In this document: positions 1 to 7,113 of the stretch, piece by piece
Layout: every line of letters begins with the position of its first letter
Numbering within the stretch: the stretch's first letter is position 1
NCBI GenBank assembly: GCA_003551705.1
Contig: PUNJ01000048.1
Location: 1-32,121, forward strand
Direction of reading: 5' to 3'
Length of the DNA stretch: 32,121 nt
Origin: Chloroflexota bacterium
GTDB lineage: Bacteria; Chloroflexota; Dehalococcoidia; UBA2247; RBG-13-53-26
The notes under the pieces: generated by a model
Told to the model about the DNA's origin: nothing
Seen by the model: only the letters and a program-made list of their open reading frames with translations
Databases searched by the model: none
Made by a program: the position numbers and the translations under genes

Positions 1-328
1 ACTTCAAGGTCACGCTCATCAAACATAGATACTCAATCTTATACCTTGCCTGGTTAAGGAGAACGTTGCGGAGAAATATCATCCGCATGAAGATTTCCCC
101 GCGGCACTGAAGGACTGGGTGCCAGTTGGAACGGTTCCGCCAGAGGGCGGCACAACCAACCAGGCCATATACCTGCTGGATTTCCAAAAACGACTACGAC
201 GATAGTACCTTAACGGGAGAGAGTTTGGCCAGGGTAGTACGGAATCCACCTTGACTGGTGAAGGCGAAGAGCGTTGGCGGGTTGGATTTGTACCGTGATT
301 ATGATAGCTTTCTTGGATACCGGCCGGG
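1..328. other. Left edge without a supported gene
   Basis: Three short open stretches enter from the left edge on the + strand and all stop early: one at 55-57, one at about 110, and one open from 29 that ends with TAG at about 205. None has a start codon with a ribosome binding site, and none is a family I recognise. The third could be the C-terminal tail of a gene broken upstream, but this cannot be shown from the window. I see nothing else here. Confidence 0.3.
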
Positions 329-352
329 TATAATCGTTTCAGAGGGGAGAAC
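329..352 (+). promoter_or_regulatory. Putative -10 box and RBS of the glycyl radical operon
   Basis: A perfect TATAAT lies at 329-334, preceded by GGG. No good -35 box lies 16-18 nt upstream. The strong ribosome binding site AGAGGGGAG at 341-349 follows, 8 nt before the ATG at 358. The transcript would start close to the RBS, giving a very short leader. The -10 is clear; the promoter as a whole is an inference. Confidence 0.45.
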
Positions 353-357
353 GTTTC

Positions 358-825
358 ATGGCTGAAGCAGGACTCAATCTATCGCACGTGCATCAGCTTG
401 GTTACGTAGTGGGGGACATGGAAAGGGCCTGCAGGTATTATGAAGGGTTGTATGGCATGTCCTTTTCCCCTGTCATCGACGTCGACATGGGTGGCGCGGT
501 CCTACGCGGCAGACCTGTGGCGACAACCATTAAAGTAGCCTTTGCACAGTCCGGGAGCGTCCAGGTCGAGTTTATCCAGCCCGTGGCTGGCGAGAACCTC
601 TATACGGAGTTCCTTGCCAGGCATGGTGACGGCATCCATCACCTGGCGTTCATGGTGGATGACTGGGAAGCTGCCAAGGCTGTCTTTGCGGCAAGAGGTT
701 TTACACCGGTGTTTCAACATGATATGGGAGTAATGGAGTTCGTCTACTATGACACCACGGAGGTAGGCGGGCTGATGACCGAGTTGCTCTACTATAAGAA
801 GAAGATACAGGGCATAAACGCCTGA
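358..825 (+). CDS. VOC/glyoxalase-fold protein, methylmalonyl-CoA epimerase-like
   Basis: This 155-residue protein of the vicinal oxygen chelate superfamily is about the length of methylmalonyl-CoA epimerases (roughly 140-160). Two beta-alpha-beta-beta-beta repeats are visible, with metal-ligand candidates in the expected order: H12 (in HQLGYVV), E71 (in QVEFIQP), H94/H95 (in GIHHLAF) and E142 (in TELLYY). Enzymes of this fold use a divalent metal to stabilise an enolate or to open or isomerise a substrate. Epimerases of 2-methylmalonyl-CoA and glyoxalase I are the closest comparisons. It is the first gene of the glycyl radical operon, 51 bp before the radical enzyme, so it probably acts on a substrate or product of that pathway. 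The exact substrate cannot be read from the sequence; a dioxygenase role is unlikely given the anaerobic context. Confidence 0.8.
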   Translation: MAEAGLNLSHVHQLGYVVGDMERACRYYEGLYGMSFSPVIDVDMGGAVLRGRPVATTIKVAFAQSGSVQVEFIQPVAGENLYTEFLARHGDGIHHLAFMVDDWEAAKAVFAARGFTPVFQHDMGVMEFVYYDTTEVGGLMTELLYYKKKIQGINA

Positions 826-876
826 CAGGGCAGTTCTGCCTGTTCCCATTAGCTGCAGCACACAGGGGGTCCGGAA

Positions 877-3303
877 ATGAGTACAGAGACCGGCATCAGA
901 GAAGAGACGAAACTGTGTCCCAGCACGCCGCGTACCAAGCAATTGAAGAAGGCCTACATGGAGGCCAAACCAAATATCTGCCTTGAACGCAGTGTTCTGG
1001 TTACGGAATCCTACAAGTCCACAGAGGCTCTGCCTCCCGTCCTGAGGCAGGCCCTAGCCTTTGACAAGGTCTTGACAGAAATGCCCATCTGGATACAGGA
1101 CGGCGAACTGGTTGTAAGCAATATAGCGTCGAGGCCCAGAGGTATATTCCTGTTCCCGGAGTATGACGACCTTTGGCTCAGGAAGGAACTGGACACCGTC
1201 TCGACACGGCCTGCCGATCCGTGGTTACTGAACGAGGAGGACAAGGAAAAGTGGCGGAACTGCGCAGAGTATTGGCAGAGGAGAAACCTGGCCGCGGTCG
1301 CCGATGCGCTTACTCTGGACGAAGTCAAGGCAGCGCAGCGGGTGCTCTTCATCGACATCAGCATGGGCAAACAGGGCGGTATCGGCCACATCGCGCCGGA
1401 TATAGAGGGGGTCATCAGGCATGGTCTAAATGCCTATATCGAGGCTGCCGAAAACCACATTCAGAGCCTGGACCACACAGATCCGGAGGACTATGCCAAA
1501 CTGCCCTTCCTCAAGGCTGTCCTCATTTCTGACAGGGCCGTTGTTAAATGGGCCGGCAGATTTGCGGCCCTGGCCCGGGAGAAGGCGGCCATGGAGGGTG
1601 ATCCTGTACGCAGGCAGGAGTTGGAGCAGATAGCCGAGACATGCGACTGGGTACCTGCAAAGCCGGCCCGGACTTTTCGCGAGGCGGTCCAAGTTGTGGC
1701 TCTTATAATGGCCTCCGTGCAGATCGAGTCAAACGGCGTCTCGATCGGCACCGGCAGGCTGGACCAGTACTGCTATCCCTTCTATGAGCGAGACATGCGG
1801 GAGGGCGTCATAACCAGGGATGGGGCCTTGGAACTCCTGGAGTGCCTGTGGCTGAAGATTGCCGAGTCCAACCGGGTGGTCAGCGCACGCAGCACCTATG
1901 TACATACCGGCTATCCCTTCTGGATACAGGTCCCCATAGGCGGCCAGACGCCGGACGGATATGATGCCACCAACGATGTTTCTTACCTCCTGCTGGATGT
2001 GTCCAGCAACATGCAGCTACACGAACCTACAGTCTCGGCCCGCATTCACAAGAAGACGCCGGACAGGTTTCTGATGCAGTGCTGCCAGGCCATCAAGTCT
2101 CATGGCGGCGGGCATCCAGCCCTGTTCAATGATGAGGTTATCATTCCCAGCCAGCTTGCCTATGTGCCCGGCATGACCAAGGAGGATGCCTACGATTACT
2201 GCATCATCGGATGCTCTGAAATATCCTTTGCCGGAAAGGGGACCGAAGGCATACCATACCATGCGGTGAGCCTGGGGAGGCTCCTCGAACTCATGCTGCA
2301 GGGCAAGGACCCGGTAACAGGAATGCCTGTTGAGCATGTTGGCGGGATGTTGGCCTGGGAGAACTTTGATGATATGATGCGGGCCTACCGGGAGCAGGTG
2401 CGCCGTTGTGCACGGATCATGTTTTTGCAGATACTGCCGCTGGTGGAGGCCCATAACAAACACAGGCCCTGCCCTTACCTGTCTTCGCTTACCATAGACT
2501 GCATCCGCCGGGGCAGGAGCTATTTTGATGGCGGGGCCCTGTACGGGAACTGGGTTGTCAATGCCTGCATCGTGGGCATAGCCACCCTGGCTAACTCATT
2601 GGCGGCTGTGCGCAAGCTCGTGTTCGACGACAGATCTGTCAGCATGGCCCAGCTGAAGCATGCGTTGGAAACCAATTTTGAGGATACCTCCACCAGTCCC
2701 ACTGGTCCGGAAATCCAGGACATGTGCATGGGTGCGCCCAAGTATGGGAACGATGAGCCCTACGTGGACAATCTGGCCAAGGACTGCCTGAACATCCTTG
2801 TTAAGGAGCTTCGCCGGTACGAGACCATGCCCGGCCAGGGCTATGGGGCCACCATATCGCCGGTGGCTGCGCACATAACCTATGGCGTGATCTGCGGGGC
2901 TACTCCGGACGGAAGGAAGGCGGGTACACCGTTGAGCGATGCTTGTTCGCCTGCCCAGGGCACAGACGTTAATGGACCGACAGCCACCATCAAGTCAGTG
3001 GCCAATCTGGAGCACATCAACCTTGTGCAAGGCACCATATTCAACATGAAGATGCATCCCGGGCCGCTGGGGACCAGGGCCGGCATGGTGAAGTGGGCTG
3101 ACCTGATAAGGACGTATTTTGATCTCGGAGGCTGGGAGATTCAGTTCAATGTAGTCGACGCGGACACCCTGAAAGCTGCCCAGAAAGAGCCGGAAAAATA
3201 CAGGGACCTGGTGGTAAGGGTGGTTGGCTACAGCGCTTTCTTTGTTGAGCTGGACCAGGCGGTGCAGGACGACATAATCAGGCGAACCGAGCATGGCATC
3301 TAA
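877..3303 (+). CDS. Glycyl radical enzyme of unassigned substrate (PFL-like family)
   Basis: This 808-residue protein has both signatures of the pyruvate formate-lyase/glycyl radical family. The thiyl cysteine is C446 in IIGCSEI, and the radical loop near the C-terminus is RVVGYSA with G784 as the radical site. The Cys-x-Glu pattern (C446, E448) is that of the eliminase/decarboxylase branch (diol dehydratase, choline lyase, hydroxyproline dehydratase) rather than the Cys-Cys of PFL. The middle residue is Ser where Val is usual, and the segment after it (ISFAGKGTEG) is not one I can tie to a known subfamily. Other family features are GRLDQYCYPFYERD near 293-306 and a PFL-type N-terminal domain. 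The activase follows 3 bp downstream. The enzyme would be cytosolic and destroyed by oxygen. Substrate unknown: dehydration, C-S, C-N or C-C cleavage are all possible. Confidence 0.93.
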   Translation: MSTETGIREETKLCPSTPRTKQLKKAYMEAKPNICLERSVLVTESYKSTEALPPVLRQALAFDKVLTEMPIWIQDGELVVSNIASRPRGIFLFPEYDDLWLRKELDTVSTRPADPWLLNEEDKEKWRNCAEYWQRRNLAAVADALTLDEVKAAQRVLFIDISMGKQGGIGHIAPDIEGVIRHGLNAYIEAAENHIQSLDHTDPEDYAKLPFLKAVLISDRAVVKWAGRFAALAREKAAMEGDPVRRQELEQIAETCDWVPAKPARTFREAVQVVALIMASVQIESNGVSIGTGRLDQYCYPFYERDMREGVITRDGALELLECLWLKIAESNRVVSARSTYVHTGYPFWIQVPIGGQTPDGYDATNDVSYLLLDVSSNMQLHEPTVSARIHKKTPDRFLMQCCQAIKSHGGGHPALFNDEVIIPSQLAYVPGMTKEDAYDYCIIGCSEISFAGKGTEGIPYHAVSLGRLLELMLQGKDPVTGMPVEHVGGMLAWENFDDMMRAYREQVRRCARIMFLQILPLVEAHNKHRPCPYLSSLTIDCIRRGRSYFDGGALYGNWVVNACIVGIATLANSLAAVRKLVFDDRSVSMAQLKHALETNFEDTSTSPTGPEIQDMCMGAPKYGNDEPYVDNLAKDCLNILVKELRRYETMPGQGYGATISPVAAHITYGVICGATPDGRKAGTPLSDACSPAQGTDVNGPTATIKSVANLEHINLVQGTIFNMKMHPGPLGTRAGMVKWADLIRTYFDLGGWEIQFNVVDADTLKAAQKEPEKYRDLVVRVVGYSAFFVELDQAVQDDIIRRTEHGI

Positions 3304-3306
3304 TCA

Positions 3307-4245
3307 GTGATGACGGGCAAGACGACCGGGCAGGTATTCAATATCCAGCGCTATTCCATCCACGACGGTGCCGGTATCCGGACACTGGTTTTCCTGAAAG
3401 GTTGTCCTTTCAGATGCCTATGGTGTTCCAATCCCGAGTCCCAGAAGGCCGGCCCGGAGCTTGGATATATTGAGTCCCGTTGTGTTGGTGCCGTCTCTTG
3501 CGGGGCACCATGTGTGGCGGTATGTGCTGCAGGGGCCCTGTCCCTGAATGCAGAGGATAGGGCTGTTGTTGACAGGCAGGGGTGTGATGTGTGCGGCAAG
3601 TGTGCCGGGGCATGCAGGAAGGGCGCCCTGAAGGTGGTCGGGCGTGAAATGATGGTGGATGAAGTCATGGCGGAGGTTGAGAAGGACAGGGCCTTCTACC
3701 GGCGGTCGGGTGGCGGGATGACGGTTGGCGGCGGCGAACCGCTGGCCCAGCCTGAGTTTACGGCTGTGCTGCTGAAGGCTGCTCAGGATGCCTTTCTCCA
3801 CACTGCCCTGGAAACTTGCGGCCATGCGCCTTGGAGACACCTCGAGGCAGTGTTGCGTCATGTGGACCAGCTGCAGTTTGATTTGAAACATCCGGACCCG
3901 GTCAGGCACCGTGAACTCACCGGGCAGTCCAACGAGCTGGCCCTGAGCAATCTCGAAAGGGTGCTCTCCGTGAAGGCTCCCGGCGACGTAATCATAAGAT
4001 TTCCCGTGGTCCCGGGATACACTGGCGAGATTGAGGACATCCAAGACATGGCCCGGTTTGTAGTCCGGCTGGGTTTCACGCAGGTGGAACTGGTCCCCTA
4101 TCACATGCTGGGAGCCTCCAAGTATGCCCAGTACGGGATGGTCTACCGGCTGGATGGTTGCGTTCCGCCGTCAGAGACGGTCATGGCCGGTCTTAGGCGT
4201 ACCGTGGAAGACCTCGGGTTGGCGGAGATGACCGGCAGGATCTGA
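3307..4245 (+). CDS. Glycyl radical enzyme activating protein (radical SAM)
   Basis: This radical SAM activase installs the glycyl radical on the enzyme encoded just upstream. The CxxxCxxC motif is C33, C37 and C40 (in GCPFRCLWC), binding the SAM-cleaving [4Fe-4S] cluster. A ferredoxin-like insert follows: C59-x5-C65-x3-C69-x3-C73 and C93-x2-C96-x2-C99-x3-C103, enough for two more clusters, as in activases of the eliminase-type enzymes and unlike the insert-free PFL activase. GGGMTVGGGEP near residue 136 is the SAM-binding glycine motif. Length (312) is normal. The start is GTG 3307 or ATG 3310, directly after the upstream stop, so the two genes are surely cotranscribed. Residue numbers use the GTG start. 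Confidence 0.95.
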   Translation: MMTGKTTGQVFNIQRYSIHDGAGIRTLVFLKGCPFRCLWCSNPESQKAGPELGYIESRCVGAVSCGAPCVAVCAAGALSLNAEDRAVVDRQGCDVCGKCAGACRKGALKVVGREMMVDEVMAEVEKDRAFYRRSGGGMTVGGGEPLAQPEFTAVLLKAAQDAFLHTALETCGHAPWRHLEAVLRHVDQLQFDLKHPDPVRHRELTGQSNELALSNLERVLSVKAPGDVIIRFPVVPGYTGEIEDIQDMARFVVRLGFTQVELVPYHMLGASKYAQYGMVYRLDGCVPPSETVMAGLRRTVEDLGLAEMTGRI

Positions 4246-4274
4246 AAAACACGACCTTGTGGAAGGAGCAGATG

Positions 4275-5240
4275 ATGGATGCAGTGTATTTCGACGACGG
4301 CAGGGTCCAATTACGTCAGGTGGCGGAGCCCGATTATGACGGCGTGAGGGTACGGGTGCGTTCGGCTGGGATCTGCGGTTCTGATTTGCACATGCTGGCC
4401 ATGAAGTACCCGCTGCAGTTCATCGTCGGGCATGAGGCTGCCGGTGTGCTTGATGATGGAACACCCGTGGCACTGGAACCCATCGTACCCTGTTCTTACT
4501 CCAACGCGGACCCAGCCTGCCGGTCCGGCAACTATAATCTCTGTGCGGCGGCTACGGGCCGGACGCTGGGGTTGGGCCGGGACGGGGGTATGGCCGGTGA
4601 AATGTGCGTTCCTGCGAGCTGCCTGGTCTATTTGCCATCCAATGTTGATGTCAAGGATGCCTGTCTGGTGGAACCGCTGGCTGTGGCGGTCCATGGCTTG
4701 CGTAAAGCCGGACTAACGGCAGGGGGGCGGCTGGAAGACTCTCCCGAGAGAGTGGCGGTGATAGGAGGAGGGGCGATCGGGTTGTCTGCAGTTGCCGTTG
4801 CTGGAGCGTGCGGGGTTGAAGTGGGCCTGGCGGCGCGATACGAGCACCAGATAGCTGCTGGGGAACTGCTGGGGGCAAGGAGCATCGAGGGTCAGTACGA
4901 CCTTGTGGTGGAGTGTGCGGGATCGGGCAAAGCGGTCGATCAGGCAGTGAAGTATTGCCGGCCGGGCGGCCGGGTGTTGCTGCTGGGCACTCACTGGGAG
5001 TCGATAACCTACAGGCCGATGACGGCGATGCTTAAAGAGGTAACGGCTATTTCCTCCTATATGTACGGTGCGAATGGCGCGGTGCGCGATGTGGAAGTCG
5101 CGGCCCTGCTGCTTTCGAGGAATCCCGAGATCGCCAGGTCGCTGATCACACACCGTTTCCCGCTGGCGGAGGTGGAGCGAGCTTTCGAGGTGGCGGAGGA
5201 CCGCAAGTCGGGTGCCATAAAGGTGGTGCTGGAGCCGTAA
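4275..5240 (+). CDS. Zinc-type medium-chain alcohol/polyol dehydrogenase
   Basis: This member of the medium-chain dehydrogenase/reductase superfamily (321 residues) probably oxidises or reduces a secondary alcohol with NAD(P). Catalytic zinc ligands are visible: C34 (GICGSD) and H53-E54 (VGHEAAG). The nucleotide-binding glycine motif is GGGAIG near residue 160. The structural-zinc lobe is incomplete: C73, C82 and C90 remain (the last two with normal CX7C spacing), but the usual CxxCxxC cluster is not there. The start is set at ATG 4275 because GGAAGGAG lies at 4261-4268 with normal spacing; ATG 4272 and an upstream TTG at 4257 are less likely. In this operon it could interconvert the alcohol and carbonyl forms of the radical enzyme's substrate or product. 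It resembles threonine or sorbitol dehydrogenases, but the substrate is not determined. Confidence 0.85.
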   Translation: MDAVYFDDGRVQLRQVAEPDYDGVRVRVRSAGICGSDLHMLAMKYPLQFIVGHEAAGVLDDGTPVALEPIVPCSYSNADPACRSGNYNLCAAATGRTLGLGRDGGMAGEMCVPASCLVYLPSNVDVKDACLVEPLAVAVHGLRKAGLTAGGRLEDSPERVAVIGGGAIGLSAVAVAGACGVEVGLAARYEHQIAAGELLGARSIEGQYDLVVECAGSGKAVDQAVKYCRPGGRVLLLGTHWESITYRPMTAMLKEVTAISSYMYGANGAVRDVEVAALLLSRNPEIARSLITHRFPLAEVERAFEVAEDRKSGAIKVVLEP

Positions 5241-5276
5241 GGAGAAGCCGGGGCAGGTCCGGTGAGAGGAGGGAAG

Positions 5277-5792
5277 ATGGAAGGCAGAACCGTTGAACAT
5301 TCATTCATAACAATGACGCAGATGGTCTTGCCGGAGCAGGGTGGCCGGGCAGGATTTGCTCACGGTGGCGAGATCATGAAGCTTATGGACAACGCTGCAG
5401 GTGTTGTCGGAATCCGTCATGCCCATAGCGATCTGGTGACGGCACGTGTAGAGGGGATAAACTTCTACCGGCCCATTAAGGTCTGGGACCTGGTCATCAT
5501 CACTGCCTATCTCACTTTCGTGGGGCGTTCTACAATGGAGGTCAGGGTGGAGGTGTACAGGGAGGATGCGGCCAAGGAGAAGAGAGAGCATGCCCTGACT
5601 GCCTATTTCATCATGGTCGCTGTCGACTCTGATGGCAAACCGACAGAAGTACCGCCCTTGATACTCTCCTCTGACCGTGAACGTGAATTGTGGCGCCAAG
5701 GTGAGCAAAGGTACCGGACATGCAAGGGCGAGATACTCTCGGAGGATTCGGGGTACAAGGTCTGCCGGGAGGAACCCACGCTGCTGGACTAA
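5277..5792 (+). CDS. Hotdog-fold acyl-CoA thioesterase (YciA/BACH type)
   Basis: This 171-residue single hotdog domain of the acyl-CoA thioesterase family hydrolyses acyl-CoA to free acid and CoA. The family hallmarks are present: an HGG motif with a following Asp near residues 29-38 (HGGEIMKLMD), then a conserved TARVEGINFYRPI segment. The C-terminal tail after about residue 125 is charged and variable. A GTG at 5262 is in frame, but AGAGGAGGG at 5265-5273 sits right before ATG 5277, which is the better start. It is the last gene of the glycyl radical operon, 36 bp after the dehydrogenase and about 120 bp before a terminator. This suggests that the pathway includes a CoA thioester, either released as an end product or removed as a dead-end intermediate. 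The acyl chain is unknown. Confidence 0.88.
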   Translation: MEGRTVEHSFITMTQMVLPEQGGRAGFAHGGEIMKLMDNAAGVVGIRHAHSDLVTARVEGINFYRPIKVWDLVIITAYLTFVGRSTMEVRVEVYREDAAKEKREHALTAYFIMVAVDSDGKPTEVPPLILSSDRERELWRQGEQRYRTCKGEILSEDSGYKVCREEPTLLD

Positions 5793-5916
5793 GTTGGATA
5801 CGCCCGGGAGGTTGAAACCAGCGGCCTTGGGTCCGTTTATGCGGTCGAGCAAACTGACTGTGTGAGGCTCGACTACCTTCCAAATGGAAGGGGCAGTTTA
5901 TCTCTTTCAACAAGTC

Positions 5917-5953
5917 TTGCCGCAACTCGGCTGCAAGTTGCGGCAAAGTTTTG
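5917..5953 (+). terminator. Rho-independent terminator of the glycyl radical operon
   Basis: An 11-bp perfect stem, TTGCCGCAACT (5917-5927) with AGTTGCGGCAA (5936-5946), closes an 8-nt loop and is followed by AGTTTTG. It lies 125 bp after the thioesterase stop, with no further gene of the operon beyond it. Confidence 0.75.
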
Positions 5954-6184
5954 TAACCAACGGGGACCTATTAGAAACCATAGCGTTACTTATTGGTCAC
6001 CAAACTTAACCGATGCTTAACCAGTGTCATGTTAATCTCAAGGGAGTTACTCCGCTTCGGGATCAATGAGACTGTAAGGGTGTGCTCAGGCTCCATGTCG
6101 CTTGCGTTTTCAAGGAGCATGCGCTGGACGGATTTCAGCCGGCGGAGCGGCCCTGTGATGGCAGATGTAAGGACACAAAGATGA
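5954..6184. other. Intergenic region between terminator and asp23-like gene
   Basis: About 230 bp with no supported gene. Short frames of 63 (+) and 68 (-) codons overlap each other here; neither has a ribosome binding site or a recognisable sequence. No strong promoter for the downstream gene was found by eye. Nothing else is visible. Confidence 0.4.
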
Positions 6185-6207
6185 GAGGCCATAAAGCCTC
6201 AGTTTTT
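6185..6207 (+). promoter_or_regulatory. Small hairpin with T-run just before asp23-like gene
   Basis: A 5-bp GC-rich stem GAGGC/GCCTC (6185-6189 and 6196-6200) with a 6-nt loop is followed by AG and TTTTT (6203-6207). It sits 18 nt before the start codon and just ahead of the RBS AAGGAG. It looks like a small intrinsic terminator or attenuator for a transcript entering from the left. The stem is short, so this is tentative. Confidence 0.4.
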
Positions 6208-6224
6208 ATTGAAAGGAGCCCAAA

Positions 6225-6629
6225 ATGACCCAGCAAGAAAAGGTAGGCGCCAAGAGCGAGCAGGTCCAGGTACAGGGCGAGACGATTATAGAGGACAACG
6301 TCATAGCATCCATTGCTGGTGTCGCCGCTCGTGAAATCGCGGGCGTGGCTGCCCTGGGCACCAGCTCTATTCGGAGTGGCGTGGCGGAGCGATTCACGGG
6401 CCGTGACTCTCGTGCCAGGGGCGTCGCGGTAGAAGCAGGCAAGAAGGAAGCCATTCTCGACCTTACCTTCAAGGTCATCTATGGTTATAGCATTCCAAAC
6501 ATCGTTGTTGAAGTGCGTCAGAATGTCGCTGAGCGCGTCCTGCAAATGACCGGGCTGATAGCCAAGGAGGTCAATATCAGAGTTGTCGACATAGATTTCC
6601 CGGAGAGGATGCCTGGCAGGCTTGAATAG
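6225..6629 (+). CDS. Asp23/Gls24 family envelope-stress protein
   Basis: This 134-residue protein matches the Asp23/Gls24 (DUF322) family. The pattern is an N-terminal beta-rich start (GETIIEDNVIASIAGVAARE), the conserved REIAGVAAL helix and the C-terminal IPNIVVEVRQNVAERV and VNIRVVDIDFPE segments. Family members are small cytosolic proteins linked to cell-envelope stress and membrane-associated complexes in Gram-positive and related bacteria; no catalytic activity is known. There is no signal peptide or membrane segment. A good RBS (AAGGAG, 6213-6218) precedes the ATG. The gene is monocistronic, with a terminator 65 bp downstream. It supports a cell envelope of monoderm or Chloroflexota type. 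Confidence 0.93.
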   Translation: MTQQEKVGAKSEQVQVQGETIIEDNVIASIAGVAAREIAGVAALGTSSIRSGVAERFTGRDSRARGVAVEAGKKEAILDLTFKVIYGYSIPNIVVEVRQNVAERVLQMTGLIAKEVNIRVVDIDFPERMPGRLE

Positions 6630-6693
6630 ATAGCGGGCAACCGGCCTTCGGGAACATACGGAAGTCAACGTAAAACGCGTTCAATAAACCGCG

Positions 6694-6730
6694 ATCGCAG
6701 GGGTGGCGCTTCTTGCGCCCCTGCGATTTT
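6694..6730 (+). terminator. Rho-independent terminator after asp23-like gene
   Basis: ATCGCAGGGG (6694-6703) pairs with CCCCTGCGAT (6718-6727). An inner GCGC/GCGC pairing encloses a small bulge and a TTCTT loop. The stem runs directly into TTTT (6727-6730). Confidence 0.85.
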
Positions 6731-7056
6731 CCATTTGGGAACCTTGGTAAAGGTCGCACCGCTTCGGCCCAAATCGGCAGCCCCATCCGGAGGCAGGTGG
6801 AGTAGCGTCAGGTCCGGGTAGTCCATACGGGGGTCGTTCTGATCGTGAGCATTGCTCCTGTAGGGGCGTAATTGTGATCCAGGTTTCCCTGGGGGTACGG
6901 GTTGTGCCTGACGTCCGCCCCGGAGCGTATGGCAAGGTCCCTACGGGGGAATAGTCCGCTATGCGCGAACATTGCTTCACAGAAGTGCCTGCTTCCTCTC
7001 ATGCGCAAGTCCAAAAGATGAGAGCACTCTTGCGCCGGTATGCGCCCGAGTCGCGT
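6731..7056. other. Intergenic region upstream of rarA
   Basis: About 330 bp without a supported gene. It contains GTAGGGGCG at 6860-6868 and CGCCCC at 6916-6921, which could be the arms of a decayed intergenic repeat. Several CCGG/GGGG-rich short inverted pairs occur, but no long stem. No tRNA fold, SRP RNA or RNase P RNA signature was found on either strand. Confidence 0.35.
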
Positions 7057-7085
7057 TTGCACCACAGGCCGGTTTCCCTCATAAT
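7057..7085 (+). promoter_or_regulatory. Putative promoter of rarA
   Basis: TTGCAC (7057-7062) and CATAAT (7080-7085) are separated by 17 nt. The transcript would begin near 7092, 22 nt before the ATG at 7114. This argues against any rarA start upstream of 7092, although the frame stays open to 6961. Confidence 0.55.
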
Positions 7086-7113
7086 CGATGTACGCATTGG
7101 ATGCAATTCTGCC

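Noticed and set aside
5986-6192. 68-codon minus-strand and 63-codon plus-strand frames
   Set aside because: They overlap each other, lack ribosome binding sites and resemble no family.
6630-7113. SRP RNA, RNase P RNA or 6S RNA in the gap before rarA
   Set aside because: A GTCAGGTCCGG stretch near 6807 recalls SRP RNA, but the GGAAGGAAGCA loop and the long helix are absent; no RNase P or 6S core was found.
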